Assembly: GCA_021628825.1 (NCBI GenBank) | Contig: JAJXRY010000002.1 | Coordinates: 372,001-436,000, forward strand | Direction of reading: 5' to 3' | DNA: 64,000 bases | Origin: Lachnospiraceae bacterium | Lineage (GTDB): Bacteria > Bacillota > Clostridia > Lachnospirales > Lachnospiraceae | Part shown: positions 42,366 to 53,822 of the stretch, one piece after another | How positions within the stretch are numbered: the first letter of the stretch is position 1 | Layout of the letters: each line of letters opens with the position of its first letter | Made by a program: the position numbers and the translations under genes | Notes under the pieces: generated by a model | What the model saw: the letters and a program-made list of their open reading frames with translations, nothing else | The model's database searches: none | Told to the model about the DNA's origin: nothing

Positions 42366-44675
42366 ATGAAAATAAAACATTTGGCTTTGGTTTTAGCAGG
42401 AGTACTTCTGCTGACCGGATGTGGATCCGGTCAGGAAGCAGGTACGGCAGAAGAAGATTCTTCTGCTAAAACGAATCAGACAGTGGATGAAGCAAATAAA
42501 GGAATGGGACGGTACGTGGAAGCAGAAACGGATCTTTCCGATATCTGCAGATCTGCGGCAGGACTCAGGCTTACGAAAGACGGAATCTTATATTTGTGTG
42601 ATGCGCCGGGGGCTGTTTATGAGTCCACAGATCAGGGAGAAAACTGGAATCCTTACGAACTTCCTTCCTTGGAGGAAGTCGTGGATCAATCCCCAATTTG
42701 GTTTATCACGATGGATATGGCAGAGGATGGATCCCTGTGGGCAGTCGGAGATCACTCTGTAAATGAGGATGAGTGGAATCCACAGCTCATGCATTTCCCC
42801 AAAGAAGGAAGTGCACAGATTTTTGATAAGTTATCACTGGAATCGGGAGAGCAGCCCTGTCAGGTGCGTGTTTCTGACAACGGAAAAGTATTTTTGGCAG
42901 ATTATGGAGCAAATATTTATGAGGTGAAAGAAGATCAGACTGTCACAAAGGTTCTTACAGCAGATGGAAGTTTTAGTAACTTTCAGATTCATAATAATCT
43001 GCTGGCATTTTATCCGGATGATGGGACGGGCGTGAAAATTTATGATCTGGATCAGAAGGAGTATGTGGAAGATGCGGTGCTGGATCAGTTTATGCAGGAA
43101 AACTATCCGGGTGCATCCAGAAATGGTTACAGCAGTTTTCAGGTGTTTTATTTCTGGGGAAATGATGATGCCTTTTATGTGGCAGGGAAATCCGGACTTC
43201 ACCGTCATGTAATCGGTGGGGGCACCATGGAGGAGGTAATTAATGGCGGACTTTCTGTCTTAAGTAATCCGAATTACTGGTATAGCGGCATGGTGGCACT
43301 TCCGGATCATGAATTCTTAATGCTCAGCAGTATGGGTAAACTCATTCGTTTTACCTACGATGCAACGATTCCTTCCGTACCGGAAAAGGAGATTACTATT
43401 TATAGTCTGGAGGAAGAAGATGCCCTGTTAAGTGCTATTTCCACTTATCAGTCGAAGCATCCGGATGTATATGTGAATTATGAAGTGGGAATGCCGCAGA
43501 ACAGTTCCGTGACGAAGGAGGATGCGATTAAGAACCTGAATACGGAGGTTTTTAAGCGGCGATGGACCGGACGTACTGATTATGGATGGCTTGCCGATGG
43601 ATTCCTTTGTGGAAAAAGGACTTCTGCTGGATCTTACGGATTTCACGCAGGAACTCAGCGCGAAAATACTGCTTTATGAAAATCTGGTAGACGGGCTGAA
43701 AAAAAGGATGAAAAGCAGTATGTGATTCCTTTACAGGTTCAATTCCCGGTGGTCGCAGCAAAAGGCGCTTATGCCAATGAGATGAATGATCTGAAGTCCA
43801 TGGCAGATGCGGTGGAAGCATTGTCGATGGCTGTTCCGGGTGATGTGCTCTCCACATATTCACCAAAGGGAATTATGCGGAAATTCACGCCTGCAAGTGC
43901 TCCTTCTTTTAAAAACGCAGATGGAACGCTGAACCGGGAAGCAATTCTTACATTCTGGGAACAGACGAAACGCATCTATGACGTCCAGATGGCGTCGGCA
44001 TCGGAGGAAAAGGTAGAGCAGTACCAGATGATCCTGCCGATGTATGAACAGGAATATGGCTCATCTTATGAGGACAGTTCCTGGTTTGGATATATAAATG
44101 CGTTGGACTATATTGGAGGTTCCACGCATATGATGGCAGGAATTGCAGATACGCCATATACACAGGCAGAGCTTTATTCTCTTTCTAAGAATAAAGGCTG
44201 TGAGGATGCGGTGGTAAGGCTGATGATCGGAACCGCAGGAAAAGTTTATATTCCGGAGCTGATGATCGGAATCAATGCATCTTCTGCCAATGTAGACAGT
44301 TCGAAGGAATTTCTGACGGATTTCCTTGGAGATGAAATACTGGAATCCATGGGCGGCTTCCCGGTAAGCAAAACCGCAATGGAACAGGCTTTTGTACCGA
44401 ATCCGCAGGATTATGTGGAAGGACAGCCCATGTATTACGCAACAAGCTCGGATCCGGAAGGGAATATGATCGAGGAGCAGATCTGGTGGCCCGTGGATGG
44501 AGATCTGGAGCCCTTTTACCGGATGGTAGAGGAGGTTACGGTGCCCTATGTGCAGGATGCGGTTCTGGAAGAGGCTGTATATCAGGCAGGGACAGCTTAT
44601 TTCGAAGGAGCATCAACGTTGGAGGAAGCATGGGATGAACTGCAGTCACAGATTTCCCTTTACATGGCAGAATAA
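42366..44675 (+). CDS. extracellular solute-binding lipoprotein with N-terminal Asp-box propeller-like domain
   Basis: About 769 residues after repair. Lipoprotein signal with LLTGC lipobox. Residues 50-340 look like a beta-propeller, with an Asp box STDQGENW and repeated GLYLCD-type strands. From about 365 (EKEITIYSLEEEDALLSAISTYQSKHPDVYVNYE) the protein is a family 1-type solute-binding protein, with SGDGPDVLIMDGLP. Breaks: T5 near 43550 (needs T4) and A7 near 43700 (needs A5). It overlaps the next permease by 41 bases. The fusion of propeller and binding protein is unusual. Substrate unknown, likely a carbohydrate. Confidence 0.75.
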
Positions 44676-45531
44676 GGCGCTGCGCCGCAGGATACATCTG
44701 TGGATGTTTCTGTTCCCGAGTTTTCTGGGAACCATGGTGTTTATGATCCTGCCATTCGGGGATGTGATCCGGAGATCATTTCTTACCGTGGTGACGCAGA
44801 AGTGGGTTGGTTTGCAGAATTACCGTACGCTGTTTCAGAATCAGGCGTTCTGTCTGGCGGTTAAGAATACGCTGCGGTTTACGGGAGTCTGTATTCCCCT
44901 TCTTCTGTTGCTGGGATTCTGGCTGGCATGGCTATTATGCGGCATGAAGGGGGTACAGTGGATCCGTTCGCTTTATCTGTTTCCGCTTGCCATGCCGACA
45001 GCGACGATTGTTCTTGTATGGAAGATGGTATTCTATCCGCAGGGGTTTTTGAATAAGCTGCTTTCACAGATCGGTACGGTTACCGGTCTGTGGGGCAGTA
45101 TTTTTCATGATTATCTGGGAAGTGATCTTGCTTTCTGGGTATTGGTTTTCAGCTACATCTGGAAAAACTCAGGGTATACGATGGTGCTCTGGATGGCAGG
45201 CATTCTGGCCGTGCCAAAGGAACAGACGGAAGCAGCATGGGTGGATGGCGCCGGATCGTGGCAGCGGTTTTATTATGTGATTTTTCCGCAGCTGCGGGGG
45301 TGTCTTATCACCATATTGATCCTGTCCTTTCTCAATTCCTTCAAGATCTATCGGGAAGCGTATCTGGTGGCAGGCTCTTATCCGGATGAAAGCATGTATT
45401 TATTGCAGCATTTGTTTAACAACTGGTATGTCAATCTGGAGTTTGACAAGATGGCAGCAGCCAGTGTGTGTGTCGGTGCTGTGTTATTTGTAGTGATTGT
45501 GTGGCTGCAAAGGTTATGGAGGGATCAGTGA
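44635..45531 (+). CDS. ABC transporter permease, MalF/UgpA type
   Basis: 298 residues, six helices. The EAA loop EAAWVDGAGSWQRFYYVIFPQL, where the ATPase docks, is intact. Start at 44635 follows GGAGG and lies within the end of the binding-protein gene. It forms a heterodimer with the next permease. No ATPase gene is in the operon, so a shared MsmX-like ATPase is expected. Confidence 0.85.
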   Translation: MNCSHRFPFTWQNKALRRRIHLWMFLFPSFLGTMVFMILPFGDVIRRSFLTVVTQKWVGLQNYRTLFQNQAFCLAVKNTLRFTGVCIPLLLLLGFWLAWLLCGMKGVQWIRSLYLFPLAMPTATIVLVWKMVFYPQGFLNKLLSQIGTVTGLWGSIFHDYLGSDLAFWVLVFSYIWKNSGYTMVLWMAGILAVPKEQTEAAWVDGAGSWQRFYYVIFPQLRGCLITILILSFLNSFKIYREAYLVAGSYPDESMYLLQHLFNNWYVNLEFDKMAAASVCVGAVLFVVIVWLQRLWRDQ

Positions 45532-46379
45532 AACGGGTGAAATATGTAATAAAGCTTCTGCTTCTTTTATTGCCGGCGGTTCTGGTGATTCTGCCGGTGG
45601 CGGTTCTGCTTTCGGGAGCCATTACGGATTCCTATGAGATGATGGAGGATTTGGGTCCGCTGATCCGGAAAACGCAGGAGTTTATTAGCTGGCGTTTTAT
45701 TCCGGAATATCCAAGTTTTAGCAACTATGTAAAGCTCCTGTTCCGCTCACCTGAATTTTATGTCCTGTTCTGGAATTCGGTGTTTATGGTAGGGATGATT
45801 CTTCTGGGACAGGTTCTTGTCGGGGTTCCGGCGGCATGGGGCTTTGCCGTTTATGAGACAAGGGGCAGCCGGCTTTTATTTTCGCTGTATGTGGTGCTGA
45901 TGCTGATTCCTTTTCAGGTGACGATGCTTTCAAGCTATCTGGCATTGAATAGGTTGAAACTGTTGAACACCTATTATGCCGTCATTATGCCGTCACTTTT
46001 TTTCAACGCTCCCGTTGTTTTTTTGTGTTATGGAGGCTTCCGTGAAATTCCGGCAGAATTACTGGAAGCAGCAAGGATCGACGGGGCAGGAGAATGGGCG
46101 CTGTTCTGGAAATTAGGGCTTCCCATCGGAAAAGGGGGGCTGTTGTCCGCAATGGTGCTTGGATTTCTGGAATACTGGAATTTAATGGAACAGCCGATGG
46201 CCTTTCTGAAGGATGCCTCCTTATGGCCATTGTCCCTGTATCTGCCGCAGATTACGCTTTCACAGGCAGGCTTTGCATTCTGTGCATCAGTGATGATGCT
46301 GATTCCGGCGGTGTTTGTGTTTGCCTTGGGACAGGATCATCTGGAACAGGGAATTATCTATTCGGGACTTAAAGGATAA
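45528..46379 (+). CDS. ABC transporter permease, MalG/UgpE type
   Basis: 283 residues, six helices, with EAARIDGAGEWALFWKLGLPI as EAA loop. A GTG start at 45528 follows GGAGG and overlaps the TGA of the first permease; ATG at 45516 is the alternative. Second half of the sugar-type permease pair. Confidence 0.85.
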   Translation: MKRVKYVIKLLLLLLPAVLVILPVAVLLSGAITDSYEMMEDLGPLIRKTQEFISWRFIPEYPSFSNYVKLLFRSPEFYVLFWNSVFMVGMILLGQVLVGVPAAWGFAVYETRGSRLLFSLYVVLMLIPFQVTMLSSYLALNRLKLLNTYYAVIMPSLFFNAPVVFLCYGGFREIPAELLEAARIDGAGEWALFWKLGLPIGKGGLLSAMVLGFLEYWNLMEQPMAFLKDASLWPLSLYLPQITLSQAGFAFCASVMMLIPAVFVFALGQDHLEQGIIYSGLKG

Positions 46380-46491
46380 GGAAGAAATATGTTTGAGATT
46401 TACAAGCTTCTTTTACGAAGCAAAGTCTTAAAGGAGGCTGGAGCTTGTTACCGGAATGAGGAAATGGTAGCAATGAAGAATGGAGTGGGAA

Positions 46492-47858
46492 ATGGGAAAC
46501 AAAAAGAAAAAATGGATGATAGGTCTGGCGGTTTTTCCTACTGGTTATGCTGGCGCTTACGATTATTTCAAGGAGCGTGTATGCCTATTATCTGCCACTT
46601 GTGGAAACCACCACCGTGCAGGAAAAGTACATCGAGCATGGCTTTGAGGAAGAGGGACTTGTTGTGGCAGGAAATGAGATTCCGGTAAATACCGTAAGCG
46701 GGCTGCGGATCCGGCAGATTCCGGTACAGGTGGGGGACCGGGTGGAAGCCGGTGAGCTTTTGTGCCGGATCGATCTGGAGGATCTGGATACCATTATTTC
46801 CGGCAAGGAAAGTGAAATAGAAAAGCTGGATGCACAGATTGCGTCCATTCTTCAAAATGAGGAGCTGGCAAAGCAGAAGAAGGAACTGGAGTTGGCCCGG
46901 GCGCAGGAGGATTATGAGCTTCAGACGAGAATCGGCGATACGAAGGTCGGGAGAGCCACGGAAAGCTATGTGCAGGCGAAAGAAATGTTAGAGCGTGCGC
47001 AGGAAAACAGACTCTCGGAAGAAGAGCAGATTGCCTTGGAGCAGAACATCCAGCAGTCGGCATATGCAGAGTCGGATGCGATGGCGCAGCGGGATGCGGA
47101 CAATAGGAGTCTGGAACGGAAGATGGAGGATCTGACGCTTCCGGAGGAGGAGACCTCAACTTTGGAAGTCTGCCGGATGGAGAAGGAAACGCTCCGGCAG
47201 GATCTGAACATATATGAAGACATCCGGGAAAAGAAAGGAGAAATTGTTGCCAGTGAGGGCGGTGTGGTTACGAGAATCCTTACGGAAGCAGGCGCCCGGA
47301 CCGGGGATACGGCTATTTTCCTGCTGGCAGATGAAACGCAGCCGTGTCAGTTGAAGGTTGCCCTAACAAAGGAACAGAAGAAGTACATTGATCTTGGTGA
47401 TCCGGTATCTGTAAAGCTTGGGAATCAGGAGCTGGAGACAAAAGTAGAATATGTAACAGAGGAAAACGGAAGCTATGTACTGTATCTGCCGCTTCCAGAC
47501 GATACCGGAATTCCGGGCCAGTCCGGAACAATTCAGGTTTCGGGCAGGGGCACCAGGCAGCCCAAATGTGTTTCGCCACTTGCCGTTACCACCGATCAGA
47601 ATAACAGTTTTTGTCTATGTCGTGGGCGAACGGGAAGGAATTCTTGGAAGTGAGTATTATATCCGGCAGGTCCCCGTGAAGATCATCGACCAGAATGATA
47701 CCTGGGTTTCCATTGAGGCCGAATCCCTTTAATCCGAGCGATAAAATTGTGCTGTCCTCCACAAGATAATTCAAAATACGGGAGATTCTCTCCGGGTGGT
47801 GGGATTATTAACTGAGGAGGACAGAGTCAGTTGCCGTCATTGTTGTAAAATGCTGTAA
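46492..47858 (+). CDS. HlyD/membrane-fusion-like protein
   Basis: About 450 residues after repair (T5 near 46536, T5 near 47610, TTT near 47730). One N-terminal helix, a biotinyl-lipoyl-like half motif (VSGLRIRQIPVQVGDRVEAGELL), a long coiled coil (about residues 85-220, KESEIEKLDAQ to EKKGEI), the second lipoyl half (ASEGGVVTRILTEAGA) and beta-barrel parts. Such adaptors link inner-membrane transporters to outer structures. Its pairing with a binding-protein importer is odd. The true end is uncertain: a stop may lie at 47732 or about 47858. Confidence 0.7.
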
Positions 47859-47875
47859 AAATCCGGGGATCGATA

Positions 47876-47904
47876 TTGAAGAAAGCGCAGAAATATACTA
47901 CAAT
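47876..47904 (+). promoter_or_regulatory. sigma-A promoter of the ior operon
   Basis: TTGAAG (47876-47881), 17 bases, TACAAT (47899-47904), 40 bases before iorA. Confidence 0.65.
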
Positions 47905-47943
47905 TAATTTTAATACTTTATAGATCCTGATGGAGAGAAGCAA

Positions 47944-49745
47944 ATGAAAAAAGAATATGTTATGGGAAACGGAGCCATTGCATTAGGAGCGTTGTCAGCA
48001 GGGGTAAATCTGGTGACAGGATATCCCGGAACCCCTTCTTCTGAAATTCTCGAAAATATTCAGAAGTATTCCGATGGAAGTGTTCATATTGAATGGTCCG
48101 TGAATGAAAAAAATCAGCCATGGAAGTGGCAGCAAGTGCATCCTATTCCGGAGCACGTACATTGGTTACGATGAAACAGGTCGGGTTAAATGTTGCATCG
48201 GATCCGCTTATGTCTCTTGCGTATGTCGGGGTTAAGGGAGGAATGGTCATTGTATCTGCAGATGATCCGGGACCGATTTCCTCACAGACCGAGCAGGATA
48301 CCAGAATGTTTGCGGAATTCTGCCGGATACCGGTTTTCGATCCGGCTTCACCGGAAGAAGCCTATCAGATGATTCAGGATGCATTTATTTATTCAGAAAA
48401 ATATAAGACACCGGTTTTGTTCCGCCCGACCACGCGTGTCTGTCATGCGTATGCGTCCGTGGAAGTTCCGGACAGCTGGAGATACAGAGAATACGAGGGC
48501 TTTATTAAGGATTCCAGAAAATGGGTCATTTTTCCCGCGCCTATCCTTTTTGAACCATGCCATGATAGAAGAACGCAATCCGAAGATCGGATAGGATTTT
48601 TTTCTTCTTATTCCATGAATAGCGTGCAGGGCAGCGGAAGGAAAGCCGTGTTCGCATCGGGTGTCAGTTACGCTTATGCAAAGGAATGCCTGCAGGATCA
48701 TCCGGAGGTACGCTTCTGTAAGATCGCAACGCCATATCCTTTCCCGGAAAGCTTTGTCCTTTCTGTATTGGAGGGTGTGGAAGAGGTTCTTTGTGTGGAA
48801 GAGCTGAGTCCTTACATAGAAAATGCATTGCTTAAGCTGATCGGTAAGCATCAGCTTCCGGTCAAGGTATATGGAAAGCTTACCGGGCACATTACATCAA
48901 GCGGAGAGAATTCTACGGATTCCCTACGGCAGGTTTTGGGAGATTTCCTTGGAATTAGTATGATAACGGAACAGATGGATTTATCCGACAGCCCGTCACT
49001 TCCGGTAAGACCGCCCGTGCTATGTGCAGGATGTCCCCACAGGGCTTCCTTTTATGCGGTAAAGAAGGCAATGGAGGGCAGGAAGAGTTATTTCTGCGGC
49101 GATATAGGCTGCTATACGCTTGGAAATGCCATGCCTCTTGATATGGTTGATACCTGTCTTTGTATGGGAGCCGGTGTTACCATGGCACAGGGCTTTCACT
49201 GGGTGGATAAAGAGGCCGTCTGCTTTGCGTTTATCGGTGACTCGACCTTTTTTGCATCCGGTATGACCGGAGTTGTGAATGCCTTGTATAATGAAGCGGA
49301 TATGATCCTGTGTGTACTGGATAATTCGACGACGGCAATGACCGGCCATCAGCCGCATCCGGGAACCGGAAGAAATATGATGGGTGATGTTGTGGCGAAG
49401 GTCAGCATTACGAAGATCCTCGAAGGCATGGGGGTACAGAAGGTTGTAACCGTTGATCCGCTGAATCTGCAGGAGTCTGTGGAGACCGTTCGGGAATGTG
49501 CGGCTCTGCCGGGTGTGAAGGCTATTATTTTCAAATCCCCCTGTGTGGCGATTACGAAGCCACAGGGGAAGATGAAGATCGGAGAGTCCTGTATCGGATG
49601 TAAGAAATGTATTCGTGAAATCGGCTGCCCCGCTATCGTAGTGAAGGATGGTCAGGTGACGATTGAAGAAGGATTATGTACCGGCTGCGGATTATGCAGT
49701 CAGATTTGTCCGGTTCATGCGATTGGAGGTGCGTGCCATGAATAA
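47944..49745 (+). CDS. iorA: indolepyruvate:ferredoxin oxidoreductase alpha subunit
   Basis: About 598 residues. Oxidises aryl pyruvates from aromatic amino-acid breakdown to acyl-CoA, passing electrons to ferredoxin. N-terminal pyrimidine-binding part with GNGAIALGALSAGVNLVTGYPGTPSSE; TPP-binding part with CAGCPHRA and GDIGCYTLG, GDSTFFASG; C-terminal two-cluster ferredoxin (CIGCKKC, CTGCGLCSQIC). A7 near 48106-48112 must be A5. A stretch at about 48531-48600 is probably read out of frame (extra T at 48531, T7 near 48598), and the repaired frame would hold a TAG, so that segment needs checking. Its last bases overlap iorB. Confidence 0.9.
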
Positions 49746-50337
49746 AGATATCTTATTGTGCGGCGTAGGCGGACAGGGAACCGTACTGGCATCCAAGCTC
49801 ATTGCTTCTGCAGCCATGAGATGCGGAAATGTCGTTCATTCGGCGGAAACGATTGGAATGGCGCAGCGTGGCGGTTCTGTAACCAGTCATATCCGCATTG
49901 GCGAGCGGGCATCTTCTCCGTTGATTCCGCGTGGTAATGCCGACATCCTTATTGCATTTGAGCCGGCAGAGGCAGTTCGGAATCTTCCCTATCTGAAAAA
50001 GGAGGGTGTTGTCATTGTGAACAGTACACCGGTAAAGCCGACCACGGAAGCCCTTCAGGAGACCGGCTATGATGGCAGGGAAATGATTTCCTTCCTGAAA
50101 AAAAGGAAAACGGACTGCGTGATATTGGATGGGGCTTCTCTTCTGGAAAAGGCAGGTTCTGCAAGGTGCTTTAACATCATCGTACTGGGGGCACTTGCAG
50201 CGAGTGGAAGACTGGAGATTCCCGCAGAAATTTTGTTGGAAGAAATGGAACAGCAGATCAAACCGCAGTTCCTTGAATTAAATATAAAGGCATTTCATAT
50301 TGGTGAGGAGGCAGGAACAGACAATGAAGTTAAATGA
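49738..50337 (+). CDS. iorB: indolepyruvate:ferredoxin oxidoreductase beta subunit
   Basis: 199 residues, intact. Begins with KDILLCGVGGQGTVLASKLI, the gamma-type fold of 2-oxoacid:ferredoxin oxidoreductases, then AETIGMAQRGGSVTSHIRIG. Partner of IorA. Start overlaps the iorA stop; end overlaps the paaK start. Confidence 0.92.
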   Translation: MNKDILLCGVGGQGTVLASKLIASAAMRCGNVVHSAETIGMAQRGGSVTSHIRIGERASSPLIPRGNADILIAFEPAEAVRNLPYLKKEGVVIVNSTPVKPTTEALQETGYDGREMISFLKKRKTDCVILDGASLLEKAGSARCFNIIVLGALAASGRLEIPAEILLEEMEQQIKPQFLELNIKAFHIGEEAGTDNEVK

Positions 50338-51566
50338 GAAGCAGTTACAACAGGTTGATGCACAGGTAAAGCGTCTTTTAAAGTCCGGAAGCTTTTATGG
50401 TGAGGTATACCGTAAGGCTGGGATTTCCGGAGTAAGCTCCCAGGAGGATTTTGAGAAGCTTCCCTTTTCGAGCAAGGATGACCTGAGAAATGCGTACCCG
50501 CTGGGGATCCAGGCGGTTCCGGAGGAAGAGGTTGTAAGAATCCATTCTTCATCGGGAACAACCGGAAAAACCGGTCATCATCCCTTATACCGCAAAAGAT
50601 GTGGACGACTGGGCAATTATGTTTGCCCGTTGCTACGAAACAGCGGGAATTACGAATAAGGACCGGATTCAGATTACTCCGGCCTACGGCTTGTGGACTG
50701 CAGGTATCGGCTTTCAGCTCGGCGCAGAGAAGCTTGGTGCAATGACTGTTCCGATGGGCCCCGGTAATACCGATAAGCAGCTTCAGATGATGATAGATCT
50801 GAAAACAACCGTGCTGACAGCAACCTCTTCTTATGCACTGCTGCTTGCTGAAGAAATCAATAAACGTGGTCTTCGGGATCAGATTCATCTGAAAAAGGGG
50901 GTCTTCGGATCAGAACGCTGGAGTAAGAAGATGCGTGAATATATCCGAAAGGAGCTTGGAGTTGAGCTCTATGATATCTACGGTCTGACCGAGATCTACG
51001 GTCCCGGTATCGGAATCACCTGTGAGAAGGAGCAGGGTATTCATTATTGGGATGATTATGTGTATATTGAAATTATCAATCCCGAGACCGGTGAGCCTGT
51101 GCCGGATGGTGAAACCGGCGAAATTGTTATTACGACGCTGGTGAAAGAGGGAGCACCTCTGCTTCGCTTCCGTACCCATGATCTGTCCAGGATTATTCCG
51201 GAGAAATGCTCCTGTGGACGTTCTTATCCCCGTCTTGATACTATTGGCGGCAGAAGTGATGATATGTTTAAGGTACGTGGTGTCAATATGTTCCCGAAGC
51301 AGGTAGAGGAGCTCTTGCAGGATGTGGACGGTGTCTTAAGCGAATACAATATCACGATAGCACACGATGATGATCATAATAAGGATATTATGATACTGAC
51401 AGTAGAGGTAGATGGCCGTGTGGACTTTGAAAAGACTGCATTACATATCCGCGAGCTCTTTAAGTCACGTATCGGTATGACTCCGAAGGTAACTGCTGTT
51501 CCGGTTGGTACCCTGCAGCGGAGCGAGAAGAAGACAAAGCGTGTCATTGATTACCGTTATCAGTAA
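50324..51566 (+). CDS. paaK: phenylacetate-CoA ligase family enzyme
   Basis: About 414 residues. Adenylate-forming motifs: SSSGTTGKP after repair, YDIYGLTEIYGPG, GETGEIVITTL, RTHDLSR with CSCGR, and the C-terminal KRVIDYR. It interconverts aryl acetates and their CoA esters; behind iorAB it may release aryl acids with ATP gain. One A5 near 50564 must be A4. The ATG lies inside the end of iorB, so the genes are translationally coupled. Confidence 0.88.
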
Positions 51567-51583
51567 AAGGATAATCCATCGAT

Positions 51584-52429
51584 ATGAAGGAGCATGGAAT
51601 TATCAAAATAGAAGATACAAAGCAGGTGGAAGACCTGTTTCAGCATACAACAGATACGGTAATTCTTTCCTGTCTGCAGAAGGTCATGGGGGAGGTCTAT
51701 GCAACGGAGGATCTGCAGTCGGCGGTGGCAATCTTAGGGAATTTCAGTTTCTTTGTGGGAATTCCCCGTGGAGAATTACTTTCTTTTAGTATGAGATTAT
51801 GTTCCTGCCATGCAGATTTAAATTCTGCTGATCCTGTACAGAACCATGGGAAGCACGGCATGGATTATCTGGTGATGGTTCCGGAAAATGAAGCCTGGGA
51901 AAAGCAGATTGAGAAAAGTTTTGGCGCGAAGGCAGAGAAAAGAATCCGCTATGCTATTAAGAAAGAAGGGTTACAGGTCTTTGATAGGGATAACCTGCAG
52001 AAAGAGGTAAACCGGTTATGGGATGATCCACGATACCGGGGGTATGAGCTTCGGATGATTGACCGTGCATTGTACGAGCGGATTCAGAAAATTGAGTGGT
52101 GCAGGGAGTGGGTAGAGAACTATCCGACCTATGAACTCTTTGAAAACTATGCATTGGGAGCTGTAATTCTGAAAGATGGAGAGCCGGTTGCCGGGGCATC
52201 TTCCTATTCCGGTTATATGCAGGGAATCGAGATCACTATCCGGACCAGGGAAGAATACCAGCGGCAGGGACTTGCCTGTATCTGCGCTGCAAGTCTGATT
52301 CTGGAATGTATGCGGAGAGGGCTGTATCCAAGCTGGGATGCCGCAAACACGAAGTCTGTGGCATTGAGTGAGAAGCTTGGGTATCATTTCGATAAGGAAT
52401 ATGTCGCTTACCGGGTGGTGGTTTCGTAG
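51584..52429 (+). CDS. GNAT acetyltransferase, ZmaR-like family
   Basis: 281 residues, intact. N-terminal half of unknown fold and a C-terminal GNAT domain with AGASSYSGYMQGIEITIRTREEYQRQGLA, then PSWDAANTKSVALSEKLGYHF, the acetyl-CoA-binding layout. Relatives include zwittermicin self-resistance proteins, but most are uncharacterised. It follows paaK by 17 bases and is probably in the same operon. The end overlaps the convergent MFS gene. Confidence 0.75.
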   Translation: MKEHGIIKIEDTKQVEDLFQHTTDTVILSCLQKVMGEVYATEDLQSAVAILGNFSFFVGIPRGELLSFSMRLCSCHADLNSADPVQNHGKHGMDYLVMVPENEAWEKQIEKSFGAKAEKRIRYAIKKEGLQVFDRDNLQKEVNRLWDDPRYRGYELRMIDRALYERIQKIEWCREWVENYPTYELFENYALGAVILKDGEPVAGASSYSGYMQGIEITIRTREEYQRQGLACICAASLILECMRRGLYPSWDAANTKSVALSEKLGYHFDKEYVAYRVVVS

Positions 52430-53619
52430 TCTGCTTTTGCCTGCTTTTTGACAATGACCAAAATGCACACCAGCATACAGATTGGGAAGACAATTCTCAT
52501 CAGGATTCCGCGGTGAAGATCATTGTTCAGAAGTCCGGTGCAGAAGCCGACGAGGGTAGGACCGCCGGAGCAGCCGACGTCACCTGCTAAGGCGAGCAGG
52601 GCGAACATTGCAGTTCCACCGTTGCGGATGGTTACGGAGGCCTTGCTGAATGTGCCCGGCCACAGGATTCCTACGGATAGTCCACATAGTCCGCATCCAA
52701 TCAGACTGAAAACAGGATTCGGACTTAAGGAAATGCACAGGTAGGAAAGGATGCACAGGATGGTGCTTCCTGCCATGAAGCGGTTTAAGTCGATCCGGTC
52801 ACCGAATTTGCCGTAGAAAGCACGGGAGCTTCCCATCAGGATGGCAAAAGCCATAGGGCCTGCGAGGTCACCAATCGTTTTCGTTACGCCAAGTCCCTGC
52901 TCTGCAAAGGTGGAAGCCCACTGGCTGACCGCCTGTTCACTGGCACCGGCGCAGAGCATCATAAGGAATAAAAATCCAGAAAAAAATTTATTTTTTTAAC
53001 AAGCTGTGAAAGAGAGAGTCCATCTTCGCCTTCCTCAATCAGCGGCGCAATTGGTACTTTTTAAGAAAAGAATACCATTGCATAAAGGAACTATCGCCCA
53101 CAGGAGCGCCATAATCTTCCAGTGTTCGATTCCCACAATCGTAAAGAAGATCGTAGAAAGCAATACGACGGCAACATGTCCCCAGCAGTAAAAGGAATGA
53201 AGCAGACTCATTGCTTTTTCTTTATTGGCGGTCGGGCAGGATTCCATAATCGGACTTACAAGCACCTCCAGTAAACCGCCGCCGACCGCATAGATTACGA
53301 TAGCAATCAGAAGTCCGATAAAAGGATCCGGCAGCACATCCGGAAGAATCGTCAGCAGGATGAAGCCTGCAAAAGCGCATCCATGTGCAATCAGCATACA
53401 GGTGCGGTATCCGATCCTGTCCACAAATTTTACAGAGCAGAGGTCGATCAGAAGCTGTATTGCAAAGTTAATCGTAATAAATAAAGTAATCTTAGTCAGA
53501 GGAATGCCATAGCTGCTTTGAAAGGTCAGAAATAATAAAGGAACAAAATTGTTTACAATGGCCTGTACAATGTAACCGATGAAACAGGCGTTGATGGTTG
53601 CTTTGAAATTCTTTTCCAT
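52408..53619 (-). CDS. major facilitator superfamily transporter
   Basis: About 400 residues, twelve helices. N-terminal half with FIGYIVQAIVNNFVPLLF and KFVDRIGYRT, C-terminal half with AFYGKFGDRIDLNRFM, both echoing the MFS A-loop (G-x-x-x-D-R-x-G/x). Start at 53619 follows AAGGAG. A6/A7 runs near 52985-53060 break the frame in the central loop; after repair the join reads KNKFFSGFLFLMMLCAGASEQA. The family includes sugar and drug transporters; substrate unknown. Confidence 0.8.
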
Positions 53620-53706
53620 GGGAAATCTCCTTGTTGTATCGATCGTATTCAGTCTATTTATTATAGCGGCATCCGCGTTTTTAATGGAAGTACAAATCTG
53701 AATAAA

Positions 53707-53753
53707 AAGAAAAAGGATATCCTGCAATTTTTCCGGAGGATATCCTTTTTCTT
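53707..53753. terminator. bidirectional terminator
   Basis: Perfect 17-base arms (53707-53723 and 53737-53753) around GGATATCC, with T-rich flanks on both strands; it lies after the lipoprotein gene and before the MFS gene. Confidence 0.85.
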
Positions 53754-53822
53754 TTTTTATATTCATTTCATGTTTGTTAAAAATTTTTAATTCCTGTTCT
53801 TATATCTTACTTTAGAAAAGAA

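Noticed and set aside
44011..44300. Long antisense frames inside membrane-protein and permease genes (also 4011-4569, 15753-16286, 33650-34021)
   Set aside because: Shadow frames of well-supported genes on the opposite strand, with Cys/His-rich low-quality sequence.
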